Shown here: one piece after another, positions 53,080 to 62,374 of the stretch | Numbering within the stretch: position 1 is the stretch's first letter | Layout: each line of letters opens with the position of its first letter | NCBI RefSeq assembly: GCF_042666875.1 | Contig: NZ_JBHTCX010000008.1 | Span: 1 to 64,000, forward strand | Direction of reading: 5' to 3' | Origin: Brachybacterium sp042666875 | Lineage (GTDB): Bacteria; Actinomycetota; Actinomycetes; Actinomycetales; Dermabacteraceae | Length of the DNA stretch: 64,000 bases | Program-made: the position numbers and the translations under genes | Notes under the pieces: model-generated | Databases searched by the model: none | What the model was told of the DNA's origin: nothing | The model's input: only the letters and a program-made list of their open reading frames with translations

Positions 53080-53152
53080 CGCTCCGTAGCTCAGCCCGGA
53101 AGAGCAGCTCCCCCATAAGGAGTGGGTCGTAGGTTCGAATCCTGCCGGAGCG
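53080..53152 (+). tRNA. tRNA with CAU anticodon (Met-like, atypical)
   Basis: A full cloverleaf can be folded. Acceptor CGCTCCG (53080-53086) pairs with CGGAGCG (53146-53152). The D arm is GCTC/GAGC with a GG-containing loop, the anticodon stem GCTCC/GGAGT, the variable loop GGGTC, and the T arm GTAGG/CCTGC around TTCGAAT. The anticodon is CAT (53114-53116). Base 33 is C (53113) where nearly all tRNAs have U, the base after the acceptor is T, and CCA is not encoded. Methionine or lysidine-modified isoleucine charging cannot be told apart here. Confidence 0.75.
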
Positions 53153-53212
53153 TCGAGGCGTCACCCCGACCGCGCACACTGGAGGTCCCCTCCCCGAAGG
53201 AGCCTCGCGCCG

Positions 53213-53872
53213 ATGCGGAAGACACCGACGACCACGCACCCCGTCCTGAGCCACCTCGCGCTGCCTGACCTGGAGCCGGCAGACGCCGCCGACCTCGCCG
53301 AGCACGGAAGCTACGAGGCGCTCCGCCTCGACGGCGGCGACATCAGCGGCCGCACCCTGGCCGGAGCCACCTTCACCGAATGCGAGCTCATCGGGCTCAC
53401 CGCGCACGGGACCAGCCTGCAATCGGCGCGGCTCATCGAGAGCCGGATCGAACGGCTGAACGCCCCCGTGCTGAACGCCTCGCGCTCGACGTGGCGCGAG
53501 GTCGAGCTGAGCGGCTCCCGGATCGGCGCACTCGACATCTACGACGCGGGCATCCATTCGACCCGCATCGCCGGCAGCAAGCTCGACTGGATCAACCTGC
53601 GCTCCTCGACGCTCGAGGACGTCCTGTTCGAGGACTGCACGATCGAGGAGCTCGACCTCACCGGCGTAACCGCCACCCGCGTCGCCTTCGTCAACTGCCG
53701 CGCCGGCAGCCTCGCCCTCGCCCACGCCCGCCTGCGCGACGTGGACCTACGCGGCCTGGAGATGGGCCCGATCAGCAACCTCGAGGGGATGGCCGGCGCG
53801 ACGATCGATGACGCCCAGCTGACCGCGCTCGCCCCGGCCTTCGCGGCGCATCTCGGGGTGCGGGTCGAATAG
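53213..53872 (+). CDS. Pentapeptide-repeat protein
   Basis: A 219-aa protein whose middle (about residues 40-195) is built of A/C-x-L/F-x-x pentapeptide repeats, for example LAGATFTECELIGLTA and LRSSTLEDVLFEDCTIEELDL. Such repeats fold into a right-handed beta helix. Members such as MfpA mimic DNA and protect gyrase, but many have no known role and nothing here shows which applies. GGAG lies about 12 bases before the ATG. It begins 60 bp after the odd tRNA. Confidence 0.8.
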   Translation: MRKTPTTTHPVLSHLALPDLEPADAADLAEHGSYEALRLDGGDISGRTLAGATFTECELIGLTAHGTSLQSARLIESRIERLNAPVLNASRSTWREVELSGSRIGALDIYDAGIHSTRIAGSKLDWINLRSSTLEDVLFEDCTIEELDLTGVTATRVAFVNCRAGSLALAHARLRDVDLRGLEMGPISNLEGMAGATIDDAQLTALAPAFAAHLGVRVE

Positions 53873-53899
53873 CCGGCGGCCGGCGGCACGGGACCGGCC

Positions 53900-54529
53900 T
53901 CAACCGCCCAGACGATGCCTCAGCGCGGCGCGCACGCCCGGCCACTCCCCTGCCAGGATCGAGTAGACGACCGTGTGGCGAACCGTGCCGTCGGGCAGGA
54001 TCCGATGCGCGCGCAAGATGCCCTCCTGCTGGGCGCCGAGCCGCTCCACTGCCCGGCGCGAGGCGTGGTTGAGGTGGTGGACGCGGAACTCGACGCGGAG
54101 ACACCCGAGCGTGTCGAAGGCGTGTGTGAGCAGGAGCAGCTTCATCTCGGCGTTGACCCCGGTGCGGTGGGCGGAGGCCGCCAGGTAGGTGTTGCCGATC
54201 TCCAGGCCGCGGTCGGCCAGGGCCAGGTTCATGAAGGTGGTCAGTCCCAGCACCCGCCCGTCGGCCGGCCGTACCACCGCCCAGGCGAGGCGGCGGCCGG
54301 CGTCGACGTCCCCGCGCAGGGAGGCGACCGAGGCGTCGACCTCGGCGGGTGCGGGGATGTGCGGCGCATAGGGCAGGCGCCAGATCTCCCCGTCGGCCAC
54401 CGCCGCGCGCAGGCCGTCCGCATGCTCCTCGGCGAGCGGCTCGAGCCGCACCCGCTCTCCGGTCAGCATGACCGGCTCCAGCGCGGCCAGCGGCGTGGTG
54501 GGCACCGGCCGGGTCGAGGATTCCCTCAC
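53900..54529 (-). CDS. GNAT-family acetyltransferase in the sulfolipid operon
   Basis: A 209-aa RimJ/RimL-type acetyltransferase with MLTGERVRLEPLAEEHADGL, the beta-4 strand LGLTTFMNLAL, the acetyl-CoA region GNTYLAASAHRTGVNAEMK and HLNHASRRAVERLGAQQEGIL. GTG at 54529 overlaps the stop of the sqdX-like gene by four bases (GTGA), which fixes the start and shows translational coupling. A role in modifying the sulfolipid head group is conceivable but has no direct support. Confidence 0.85.
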   Translation of the reverse strand: MRESSTRPVPTTPLAALEPVMLTGERVRLEPLAEEHADGLRAAVADGEIWRLPYAPHIPAPAEVDASVASLRGDVDAGRRLAWAVVRPADGRVLGLTTFMNLALADRGLEIGNTYLAASAHRTGVNAEMKLLLLTHAFDTLGCLRVEFRVHHLNHASRRAVERLGAQQEGILRAHRILPDGTVRHTVVYSILAGEWPGVRAALRHRLGG

Positions 54530-55644
54530 CCGTGCTGCTCGATGGCCATCTCGTAGTACCGCAGCAGGTCGTCCGACGCGTTCTCCCACGAGAACTTCTC
54601 CGCCTCGGCGCGGGCGGCCTCGCGGATGGTTCCGCGAAGGCCCGGATCCGAGAGCCGGCTCAGCGCCGCGTCGAGGCTCTCCTCGTTCCCGGAGTCGAAC
54701 AGCAGGCCGTTGACGCCGTCGGTGACCTGCTCCATCGTCGGCCCGGAGCGGGCGGCGACCACCGGCAGCCCCGAGGCCATCCCCTCGAGGATCACCAGCC
54801 CCAGGGTCTCGGTGACCGAGGGGAACACGAACGCGTCGGCGCTGGCGAAGGCCGAGGCGAGCTCCTCGCCCTCCATGAAGCCGGGGAACAGCGTCGAGGT
54901 GCCGGCGAAGAGGTTCTCCAGCTCGCTGCGGTAGGGCCCGTCGCCGATGATCGCGAGCGCCACGTCGTCCCGGCGCTCCATCATCGGCCGCAGCGTGTGG
55001 ATCTCCTTCTCCGCGGCCAGACGGCCGACGAACACCAGCAGCTTCTTCTCCGGATGCCCCTGCGTGAGCCGCTCCCGCATCGCCCCGGAGGCGAAGCCGG
55101 GATGGAAGGTCCGGGTGTCCACACCGCGGCGCACCACGTGCAGGTTCGCCAGGCCCTTCTCGGCGAGCTCGGACCGCATCGACTCGGAGGTCGCCAGATT
55201 AATGTCGGCCAGGGCGTGGTTGCGCTTGATCTGCCACCACACGGCCGGCTTGCCCCAGGACCACGCCCGGTACAGATCCAGATAGCGCGGGATGTGCGTG
55301 TGGTAGCTGGCCACCAGCGGGATCCGCTGGCGATGGGCGGCGTAGGCCCCCGAGGAGGCCAGCAGGATCGGCTGGGCCGCGTGGACCACGTCCGGGTGGA
55401 AGCCACGGATGATGCCGTCCACGTTGGGGCTGGGCAGGGTGAACCGCCGGTGCTTGTAGAACGGCAGCGTCACCGGGCGGATGCCCACCACCCGGGCCCC
55501 GTGGTGCTTGGTGACCCCGAGGTCCGGGGCGACGACCATGACCTCGTGCCCGTGGTCGACGAACCGCTCGACGGCGTGGCGCAGGCGCGTGACCACGCCG
55601 TCGACGGACGGCAGGAACGTCTCCGTGACGATCGCGATCTTCAC
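54526..55644 (-). CDS. sqdX: SqdX-like glycosyltransferase (GT4)
   Basis: A 372-aa GT-B glycosyltransferase that probably moves sulfoquinovose from UDP-sulfoquinovose to diacylglycerol, forming SQDG at the inner membrane face. The N-terminal TETFLPSVDGVVTRLRH and ASYHTHIPRYLDLY are characteristic of SqdX/SQD2 proteins; VFVGRLAAEKE and the GT4 motif ETLGLVILEGMA with its two Glu eight apart are present. The start is GTG at 55644, 10 bases after sqdB. PimB-like mannosyltransferases look similar, so the call rests partly on sqdB being next door. Confidence 0.8.
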   Translation of the reverse strand: MKIAIVTETFLPSVDGVVTRLRHAVERFVDHGHEVMVVAPDLGVTKHHGARVVGIRPVTLPFYKHRRFTLPSPNVDGIIRGFHPDVVHAAQPILLASSGAYAAHRQRIPLVASYHTHIPRYLDLYRAWSWGKPAVWWQIKRNHALADINLATSESMRSELAEKGLANLHVVRRGVDTRTFHPGFASGAMRERLTQGHPEKKLLVFVGRLAAEKEIHTLRPMMERRDDVALAIIGDGPYRSELENLFAGTSTLFPGFMEGEELASAFASADAFVFPSVTETLGLVILEGMASGLPVVAARSGPTMEQVTDGVNGLLFDSGNEESLDAALSRLSDPGLRGTIREAARAEAEKFSWENASDDLLRYYEMAIEQHG

Positions 55645-55654
55645 GGTCGCCGCG

Positions 55655-56803
55655 TCACTTCCAGGTCACGGTGGGCATGACCAGCTCGCGCTTGACCCGG
55701 TCGGTGTTGTTCTGGGCGACCTTGAGGACCTCGACGAGGTGCTCGTCGGTCAGCAGGTGGGGCTCCAGCCCCAGGTCCAGCAGGTTGGTGTTGGTCGCGT
55801 TGTAGTAGTGGTCGTACTTCTCCACGCGCGGGTTCTCGGTGGTCGCGAGGTTCGCCTCCAGGCCCAGGTCGCGGGCGACCTTCTGGACCTTCTCGGCCAG
55901 CTCCTTGACCGAGAACTGCTCGGTGAACTGGTTGTAGACGCGGAACTCGCCGCGGTCGGCCGGGTTCTCGCAGGCGATCTCGATGCAGCGCACGGTGTCC
56001 TGGATGTCCAGGTAGCCGCGGGTCTGGCTGCCGTTACCGTAGACGGTGAGGTCGTGGCCGATGGCCGCCTGGATGATGAAGCGGTTCAGGGCCGTGCCGA
56101 AGACCGCGTCGTAGTCGAAGCGGTTGACCAGGCGCGGGTCCAGGCGGGTCTCGTCGGTCTCCAGGCCGTAGACGACGCCCTGGTTCAGGTCCGTGGCGCG
56201 GATGCCCCAGATGCGGCAGGCGAACATGATGTTGTCGCTGTCGTGGACCTTGGTGAGGTGGTAGAACGAGCCGGGCTGCTTGGGGAAGGGCAGACGGTCC
56301 GTGCGGCCCTTGTGCTCGATCTCGATCCAGCCCTCCTCGATGTCGATGTTGGGCTGGCCGTACTCCCCCATCGTGCCGAGCTTGACGAGGTGGCAGTCCG
56401 GGGCGTGGTCCTTGATGGCCCACAGGACGTTCAGGGTGCCCTCGACGTTGTTGCGGTGGTTCTCGATCGCGTGCTCGCGGTCGATCATCGAGTACGGGGC
56501 GCTGCGGTGCTCGGCGAAGTGCACGAAGGACTCGGGCTGGATGTCCTCGAACAGGGAGGTCACCGCGTCGTAGTCGGTGAGGTCGGCGATCCGGACCGCG
56601 ATGTCCTTGCCGGAGACCTCCTTCCAGGCCGCCACCCGCTCCTCGAGGGAGAGGATCGGGGTCATGGAGTTCGATCCCAGCTCCTCGTCGATCTCGCGAC
56701 GCACCAGGTTGTCCACGATCGTGACGTCGTGACCCTTCTGCGACAGGTACAGGGCAGTGGGCCAGCCACAGAATCCGTCTCCACCGGCGACGACGATCTT
56801 CAT
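55655..56803 (-). CDS. sqdB: UDP-sulfoquinovose synthase
   Basis: Makes UDP-sulfoquinovose from UDP-glucose and sulfite. The 382-aa short-chain dehydrogenase-type protein has the SQD1 family start VAGGDGFCGWPTALYLS, and catalytic Thr144 in LGTMGEYG with Tyr181 and Lys185 in FYHLTK, close to Thr145/Tyr182/Lys186 of the plant enzyme. The FAEHRSAPYSMID stretch is also typical. GGAGGAC lies 9 bases before the ATG. It leads an operon with the SqdX-like transferase and a GNAT gene. The family assignment is firm. Confidence 0.92.
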   Translation of the reverse strand: MKIVVAGGDGFCGWPTALYLSQKGHDVTIVDNLVRREIDEELGSNSMTPILSLEERVAAWKEVSGKDIAVRIADLTDYDAVTSLFEDIQPESFVHFAEHRSAPYSMIDREHAIENHRNNVEGTLNVLWAIKDHAPDCHLVKLGTMGEYGQPNIDIEEGWIEIEHKGRTDRLPFPKQPGSFYHLTKVHDSDNIMFACRIWGIRATDLNQGVVYGLETDETRLDPRLVNRFDYDAVFGTALNRFIIQAAIGHDLTVYGNGSQTRGYLDIQDTVRCIEIACENPADRGEFRVYNQFTEQFSVKELAEKVQKVARDLGLEANLATTENPRVEKYDHYYNATNTNLLDLGLEPHLLTDEHLVEVLKVAQNNTDRVKRELVMPTVTWK

Positions 56804-57133
56804 CTCGAGAGTCCTCCAAAAGGTCCAGGTCCCGGCCTGCGGATGGGGTCCGCATCCGGATGGTGCAACAGCGAGTCGGCTCTAAACGTAGCCGAGGACG
56901 CAGGCCGCTCAAAGACGGCCGCCGCCCGCGGTGAACAGCCGGGGAACAGGCCGTGACGAACGCGTCCGACGACGGACCGGCGGCCCGATTCACCACGGCG
57001 GACGCCACTGTAGCGTCCCTGGCCGGGCAGTTCTGACGCGGGCCCCGCGGACGGCCGGAGACCTACCTCCCGGTCGCCCTCGCTCGCCGCGGGTCAGCCG
57101 CGCGAGTCACCCCGCGCGAGCCAACGCCGCGAG
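56804..57133. other. 330-bp gap before sqdB
   Basis: No gene was found in this gap between the GH38 stop and the sqdB start. Near sqdB on the minus strand there is a hairpin TGCGGA-n5-TCCGCA (56838-56854) in the leader. The middle is less GC-rich (about 56880-56960) and probably holds the sqdB promoter; no clear -10/-35 pair can be fixed. Confidence 0.5.
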
Positions 57134-60100
57134 TCACCCGCGCGCGATCCGCAGCGTCTTGATCTCGAAGGGGCGGAAGGCCAGCTCCACGCTGCCGTCC
57201 TCACCGCGCGTCAGCGCCGAGCGGACAGCGGGGGCGTCCTCGCCGAAGGGCTGCTCGAGCAGGTCGACGACCGAGACGGCCGTCCCGAGCGCCCCGTCCA
57301 GCCTCACCGTCGCCGACGCACGGGCGCCCTCGGACTCGTACAGCCGCACCACGAGATCACCGGAACGGTCCTCGGCCAGCTTCACCGTCTCCATCAGCAC
57401 GCTCGGGGAATCGACGGCGACCAGCGGCGCGGCGGCGGCCGGCGCACCGGCGCCGCCGAGGAAGCGCTCGGGCAGGTTGATCCGGTACCCCTCCTCGATG
57501 GCCTCGCGGATCCCCGCCCCGGGCCGCACCGCGACCCGCAGCGTGTACGTCCCGTGGTCGGCGCCGGGGTCGGGGTACTCCGGGGCGCGCACCAGGGTGA
57601 GCCGGGTCGTGGTGGTGGTCCCGCCGTCGTCCTCGCGCACGGTGCGCAGCACGTCGTGGCCGTAGGTGGAGTCGTTGGCGATGGCCACCCCGTAGTCGCC
57701 CTCGGCGAGGTGGACCCAGCGGTGGGCGCAGGTCTCGAAGCGGGCGAAGTCCCAGCTGGTGTTCACGGGGATGGGCCGGTCGAGGTGGCCGAACTGGATC
57801 TCGCTGCTGAGGTGGGCGGCGCGCACGTCGAGGGGGAAGGCGAGTTTGAGGGCCTTCTTGCGCTCGCGCCAGTCGATGTCGTGGATGATCTCCAGCGACT
57901 CGTCGTCCGGGCGCAGCCGGTAGGTCTTGACGATGGTGGACCCGGCGCCGGTGACGCCGGAGGTCTCGGCCCCGTCGGCCAGCGCGGTGGTGTAGGTGAA
58001 GGAGACCCGCACGCCGGCGTCGGCCTCGCTGACCTCGACGTCGGTGGGGGTCTCGAGGTCCCGCACCACGTGGCGGTAGAACTCGTCGATGTCCCAGGCG
58101 TCCCAGGCGTTGGGGGTGTCGCGGTGCAGCTGCAGCAGCGCGCCGCGGCTGCCGGGGGCGATGGCCTCGCGGCCGCTCGCGCGGTCCACCAGCGAGGAGA
58201 TCGCCCCGGAGGGATCCAGCACCGCGCGCACCGAGGCGTTCTCGATGGTGATGGTCCCGCCCTCGCGGATGACGACCACCGCTTCCTGGCCGTTGCTGAC
58301 CGTCCCGGCGGAGTAGGCGGGAACGCCGCGGCGGGCGACGGGCGCAGTGTTCAGCAGCGTCCGGGAGGGGCAGCCGCCCTCCGCATCGGGTCCGTCAGCG
58401 GGCGTCTCGGGCCCTGTGCCCTTCGCGTCGCTCTCCGCGTCCCCGGCGCCGAGTGCGGACAGCGACTGCTCGATGATCCGTTCAGCGCGCTCGGCGATCC
58501 GGGCGTGCTGCTGCTCCGCCTCGCGGTGAACCCACGCGATCGAGGAGCCGGGGAGGATGTCGTGGAACTGGTTCAGCAGCGTGTCGTGCCACAGCGCCTC
58601 GAGCTCGTCGTACGGGTAGTCGTACCCGGCGCGGATCGCGGCGAGGGAGGCCAGGAACTCGGCCTCGTGCAGCACGTGCTCGCTGCGGCGGTTGCCCTGC
58701 TTGGTGCCCAGCTGCGCGGAGTAGGTGCCGCGGTGCAGCTCGAGGTAGAGCTCCCCGTTCCACACCGGGGCGTCGGGGTACTCCTCCCTCGCGCGCTCGA
58801 AGAAGTCCTCGGCGGTGCCGAACTCGACGCGCGGGGAGCCCTCGAGGTCGGAGGCCCGGCGGCCGGCGGCCAGCATCTCGCGGGTGGGTCCGCCGCCCCC
58901 GTCGCCGTGGCCGAACAGGTCCATCCCGATGCTCGCGCGGCCCTTCTCCTTGAAGTTCCGCTCGAAGTAGGCAAGCTCGGCGCCGCTGAGGTCGCCGTTG
59001 TAGGTGTCGGCCGGCGGGAAGTGGGTGAAGACGCTGGTGCCGTCCAGGCCCTCCCAGCGGAAGGTGTGGTGGGGGAAGGTGTTGGTCTGGTTCCAGCTGA
59101 CCTTCTGGGTCAGGAAGAACTCCTGGCCGGCGAGCGCGGCGATCTGCGGCAGCGCGGCGGAGTAGCCGAAGGAGTCCGGCAGCCACGTCTCCCGCGTCTC
59201 GACCCCGAAGTTCTCCCGGAAGAACCGCTTGCCGGCGATGAACTGGCGGGCCATGGCCTCGGAGCCGGGCATGTTGGTGTCCGACTCGACCCACATGCCG
59301 CCGACGGGCACGAAGCGCCCCTCGGCGACGTGCTCGGTGATCCGGGCGAACAGCTCGGGGTAGCGGTCCTTCAGCCACTGGTACTGCTGGGCGGAGGAAG
59401 CGGAGAAGGTGAGGTCCGGGTCCTGCTCGAGCAGCGTGGCGACGTTGGAGAAGGTGCGGGCGACCTTGCGGACGGTCTCGCGCACGGGCCACAGCCAGGC
59501 GGAGTCGATGTGGGCGTGGCCGGTGGCCAGCACGGTCAGCGCCGAGGAGCCGGCCGGTCGCTGCAGCGCGGGGCTCAGCACGTCCCGGGCGGCCTCGGCG
59601 GTGCCGGGCAGGTCGTCCGGGTCGACGATGTCGCAGGCGGCCTCGAGGGCGCGCAGGATCTCGTGGCGGCGCTGGCTGGTCTCCGGCAGCTCGGCCATCA
59701 GCCCGCTGAGGGCGCGGACGTCCTCGACGAGCTCCCAGATCCGGGTGTCGCGGCGGGCGAGGTGGAGCTGGGAGATCGAGTACAGCTCCTCCTCGGGGAT
59801 GGTCGCGAGGTCACCGAGCGGGGTGGGGGCGAACGACCATCCGCCCGAGACGGTGGGATTCGCGGCGCACTCGAGGTAGAGGTCGACCTCCTGGCCGGCG
59901 GCCAGGGGCAGGTACCGGTTGAAGGGGTTGATGGCCTTCAGCGGGACCCCGTCGGGGGTGAAGGCGAGCGCCTCGGCCTGGAATCCGGGCATGCCGGTGA
60001 AGGCGAGGTCGACGAGGAGCTCGGGCGCGGAGGCGTCGTCGTCGGCCCACTCCGCGGGGACGGTGCCGGTGATGTGCAGCCAGGTGGTCGACCAGGGACG

Positions 60101-60307
60101 GCCCAGCGGCGCGCCGATCTCGATCGGCGCGTAGGGCGAGTCCTCCGCCGCATCCGCGCCGATGGCCTCGTGCGGGGGCACCGGCTCGCCGGGGAGGCGG
60201 TGGGCGGTGATCCGGACCGGGGCGGTCTCCTGGTAGATGCCGGGAACGAGGTGGTCGCGGGTGACGCGGCGGATCCTGGCCTCGGTGAGTTCCCTGTCGT
60301 CGAACAT
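57134..60307 (-). CDS. Alpha-mannosidase, GH38
   Basis: A large 1057-aa glycoside hydrolase that cleaves alpha-linked mannose. The N-terminal domain starts before the catalytic domain, which has the zinc motif ATGHAHIDSAWLWP (about residue 265) and the nucleophile Asp343 in MWVESDTNMPGSE. The C-terminal half has the beta-sandwich domains of GH38 with VSFTYTT and ENASVRAVLDPSGAI. No signal peptide is seen, so it is probably cytoplasmic. ATG at 60307 has GAGGAG 9 bases before it. A further 330 bp separate it from sqdB, so it is not clearly in that operon. Confidence 0.93.
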   Translation of the reverse strand: MFDDRELTEARIRRVTRDHLVPGIYQETAPVRITAHRLPGEPVPPHEAIGADAAEDSPYAPIEIGAPLGRPWSTTWLHITGTVPAEWADDDASAPELLVDLAFTGMPGFQAEALAFTPDGVPLKAINPFNRYLPLAAGQEVDLYLECAANPTVSGGWSFAPTPLGDLATIPEEELYSISQLHLARRDTRIWELVEDVRALSGLMAELPETSQRRHEILRALEAACDIVDPDDLPGTAEAARDVLSPALQRPAGSSALTVLATGHAHIDSAWLWPVRETVRKVARTFSNVATLLEQDPDLTFSASSAQQYQWLKDRYPELFARITEHVAEGRFVPVGGMWVESDTNMPGSEAMARQFIAGKRFFRENFGVETRETWLPDSFGYSAALPQIAALAGQEFFLTQKVSWNQTNTFPHHTFRWEGLDGTSVFTHFPPADTYNGDLSGAELAYFERNFKEKGRASIGMDLFGHGDGGGGPTREMLAAGRRASDLEGSPRVEFGTAEDFFERAREEYPDAPVWNGELYLELHRGTYSAQLGTKQGNRRSEHVLHEAEFLASLAAIRAGYDYPYDELEALWHDTLLNQFHDILPGSSIAWVHREAEQQHARIAERAERIIEQSLSALGAGDAESDAKGTGPETPADGPDAEGGCPSRTLLNTAPVARRGVPAYSAGTVSNGQEAVVVIREGGTITIENASVRAVLDPSGAISSLVDRASGREAIAPGSRGALLQLHRDTPNAWDAWDIDEFYRHVVRDLETPTDVEVSEADAGVRVSFTYTTALADGAETSGVTGAGSTIVKTYRLRPDDESLEIIHDIDWRERKKALKLAFPLDVRAAHLSSEIQFGHLDRPIPVNTSWDFARFETCAHRWVHLAEGDYGVAIANDSTYGHDVLRTVREDDGGTTTTTRLTLVRAPEYPDPGADHGTYTLRVAVRPGAGIREAIEEGYRINLPERFLGGAGAPAAAAPLVAVDSPSVLMETVKLAEDRSGDLVVRLYESEGARASATVRLDGALGTAVSVVDLLEQPFGEDAPAVRSALTRGEDGSVELAFRPFEIKTLRIARG

Positions 60308-60447
60308 GAAGGTGCTCCTCAGGGCGCGCTCGGCGCCAGCTGATGGGGCCGGGCGGTGCCGGCAGACGGGTTCGCGGGGCGGCGGGCCGAGCCGCCGCCG
60401 ATGGCCGAGCTTAGCGACCGCATGAGCCGTGCGTCACGTCCGCGGGC

Positions 60448-61263
60448 TCAGGCTCGCCGGGCGTGGGCGGCCAGGACGGCGTCGGCCAGGCGCGGCATCA
60501 CCTCGCGGTGGGCGTCGCAGAAGTCGTGGGAGGTGCCGACCACGAGGGCGAGATCGGCCGCATGGTCCACCCAGAACGCGGTGCCCCGCATCCCGAAGTG
60601 CCCGACGGTCTCCTCGCTGTTGGCGGTCCCCGTCCAGTGCGGCGACTTGGCCCCGCGCACCTCGAACCCCAGCCCGAAGGGGTTCGGGCTCTGCTTGCCG
60701 AAGCCCGGCATGATGCCCACCAGCTCCGGGAACGACGGGGTGGTCGCGGCGGTGAACCACTCCGGCTCCAGCAGCGTCGGGCGCAGCACCTCCGCGGCGA
60801 AGCGCGCCAGGTCGCTCAGGGGGCCGCGGGCGCCGACGGAGGCCGAGCCGCCCCATTCCAGGCGGCTCATCCCCAGCGGGCGCGCGACCTTCTCCCCCAC
60901 CCAGTCCCCGAAGTCACAGCCCGTGGCTCGCTCGATGTGGCGGGCGGCCTCGTCGATGCCGAAGTTGGAGTAGTGGCGACGTTGCCCGGGCGCCTGCAGC
61001 GTCCCGTCGGACTCGTAGAAGTACCCGGAGGCGTGGGCCAGCAGGTGGCGCAGCGTCGCGCCGGGCGGGCCCACCTCGTCGTCGAGGCCGACGTACCCCT
61101 CCTGCAGCGCGATCGCGCTCGCGTACCCGGTGAGGGTCTTGGTCACCGAGCGCCAGCGGCGCGGCAGGTCGAGGTCGCCGCGCTGCTCACGCACCCCGTC
61201 GGGCCCGAGCACGATCGCGGCGGCCTCGAAGCCGAAGTCCTCCAGCAGATCGAGGGCGCTCAT
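60448..61263 (-). CDS. Serine hydrolase, beta-lactamase-fold, paralogue 2
   Basis: A 271-aa penicillin-binding/beta-lactamase-type esterase. The active-site Ser39 and Lys42 are in SVTK, and Tyr98 is in YSN. No signal peptide is seen, so cytoplasmic peptidase or esterase activity is more likely than wall work. ATG at 61263 overlaps the preceding stop by four bases (ATGA). It shares motifs along its length with the gene upstream (RHLLAH, YSN, GFG-like KQ/RQ-P-N segment), a tandem duplication. Confidence 0.88.
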   Translation of the reverse strand: MSALDLLEDFGFEAAAIVLGPDGVREQRGDLDLPRRWRSVTKTLTGYASAIALQEGYVGLDDEVGPPGATLRHLLAHASGYFYESDGTLQAPGQRRHYSNFGIDEAARHIERATGCDFGDWVGEKVARPLGMSRLEWGGSASVGARGPLSDLARFAAEVLRPTLLEPEWFTAATTPSFPELVGIMPGFGKQSPNPFGLGFEVRGAKSPHWTGTANSEETVGHFGMRGTAFWVDHAADLALVVGTSHDFCDAHREVMPRLADAVLAAHARRA

Positions 61264-62138
61264 CGCGCGGAGTCGCCGAAGCGGGCGAGGATCTCGTCGC
61301 TGAGGCCGGGCCAGATCTCCACGTGCCGGGAGCCGAAGGGCTCGGCGCCGAGGAAGGCGGCGGCCAGGGAGCGCGTCGGGTCGACCCACAGGAAGGAGCC
61401 GGACTGGCCGAAGTGCCCGAAGGTCTCGGGGGCGGCGGCGGTGCCGGTCCAGTGCGGATCCTTGCCGTCCCGGATCTCGAACCCCAGGCCCCAGTCGTTG
61501 GGCTTCTGGCGCCCGTAGCCGGGCAGGATGCCGGCCAGCCCCGGGAACTGGACGGCGCTCGCCTCGCGCCACAGCTCCCGCGAGATCAGGGTGGGCTCGA
61601 GCAGCTCCCGGCCGACGGCCAGCAGGTCCCGGATGCTGCCGCGGTATCCGGCCGCCGGGGAGCCGGTGACCTCGACGTCGCGCAGTGAGAGCCCCTGGAC
61701 GACGGTCTGCTCCATCCAGTCCTCGTACTCGTACCCGGTGGACTGCTCGACGTGGGCGGCGAGGACCTCGAAGCCGGTGTTGGAGTAGATGCGGCGGGTG
61801 CCGGGCGCGGCGACCGTCGACTCCCCGTCGAAGGCGTAGCCGGCGGTGTGCGCCAGCAGGTGGCGGACGGTGGCGCCCTCGGGTCCCGCGGGCTCGTCGA
61901 GGTCCACGAGCCCGCGCTCGACGGCGACCAGCACGCCGAGCGCGGCGAGCGGCTTGGAGACGCTGGCCAGATCCCACACCCGCTCGACATCGCCCTGGGT
62001 GTGCACGGTGGCGCCGGCGTCGGTGACGCCGAGGGCGTGCTCGAAATCGGCGTCGACCGGGATCTCGGGCCGGCGGGCCTGGCCGGACCGGTCAGGCCGG
62101 CGGGGCTGGTCGGGCGGGGGCTGGCTCGCGGTCTCCAC
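61260..62138 (-). CDS. Serine hydrolase, beta-lactamase-fold, paralogue 1
   Basis: A 292-aa enzyme of the same fold as its neighbour. Ser59 and Lys62 lie in SVSK and Tyr118 in YSN; LLAHTAGYAFDG and HFGQSGSFLWVDP match family members. An N-terminal Pro/Arg-rich stretch of 25 residues precedes the domain. Natural substrates of such stand-alone esterase-like members are usually unknown. It is translationally coupled to paralogue 2. Confidence 0.88.
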   Translation of the reverse strand: METASQPPPDQPRRPDRSGQARRPEIPVDADFEHALGVTDAGATVHTQGDVERVWDLASVSKPLAALGVLVAVERGLVDLDEPAGPEGATVRHLLAHTAGYAFDGESTVAAPGTRRIYSNTGFEVLAAHVEQSTGYEYEDWMEQTVVQGLSLRDVEVTGSPAAGYRGSIRDLLAVGRELLEPTLISRELWREASAVQFPGLAGILPGYGRQKPNDWGLGFEIRDGKDPHWTGTAAAPETFGHFGQSGSFLWVDPTRSLAAAFLGAEPFGSRHVEIWPGLSDEILARFGDSAR

Positions 62139-62374
62139 GCCTCAAATATGGCACGGGGGCCCGTCCGCCGCGGGCCCGACGGACCGGCCCGCGCTGCTGA
62201 CCCACTGGAAACCAGGTGCCGACCTGCGGCGTCACAGAACCCTCACAAGAATCTCGGAGACCAGTCGACTTTTCCCCTTGTTTGCACTTCCTTGACCCGT
62301 GCAGGATGAAGCCCACATCTCGTACAGGTGCCCAGAAAATCAGTCCGTCAGGGGAGAACAGAGGGGAAGAGATC

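Noticed and set aside
53080..53872. Integrated element at the odd tRNA
   Set aside because: No integrase, excisionase or direct repeat of the tRNA 3' end was seen.
53213..53872. Gyrase-protecting quinolone-resistance protein
   Set aside because: Pentapeptide repeats alone do not show it; the length and repeats fit many unrelated members.
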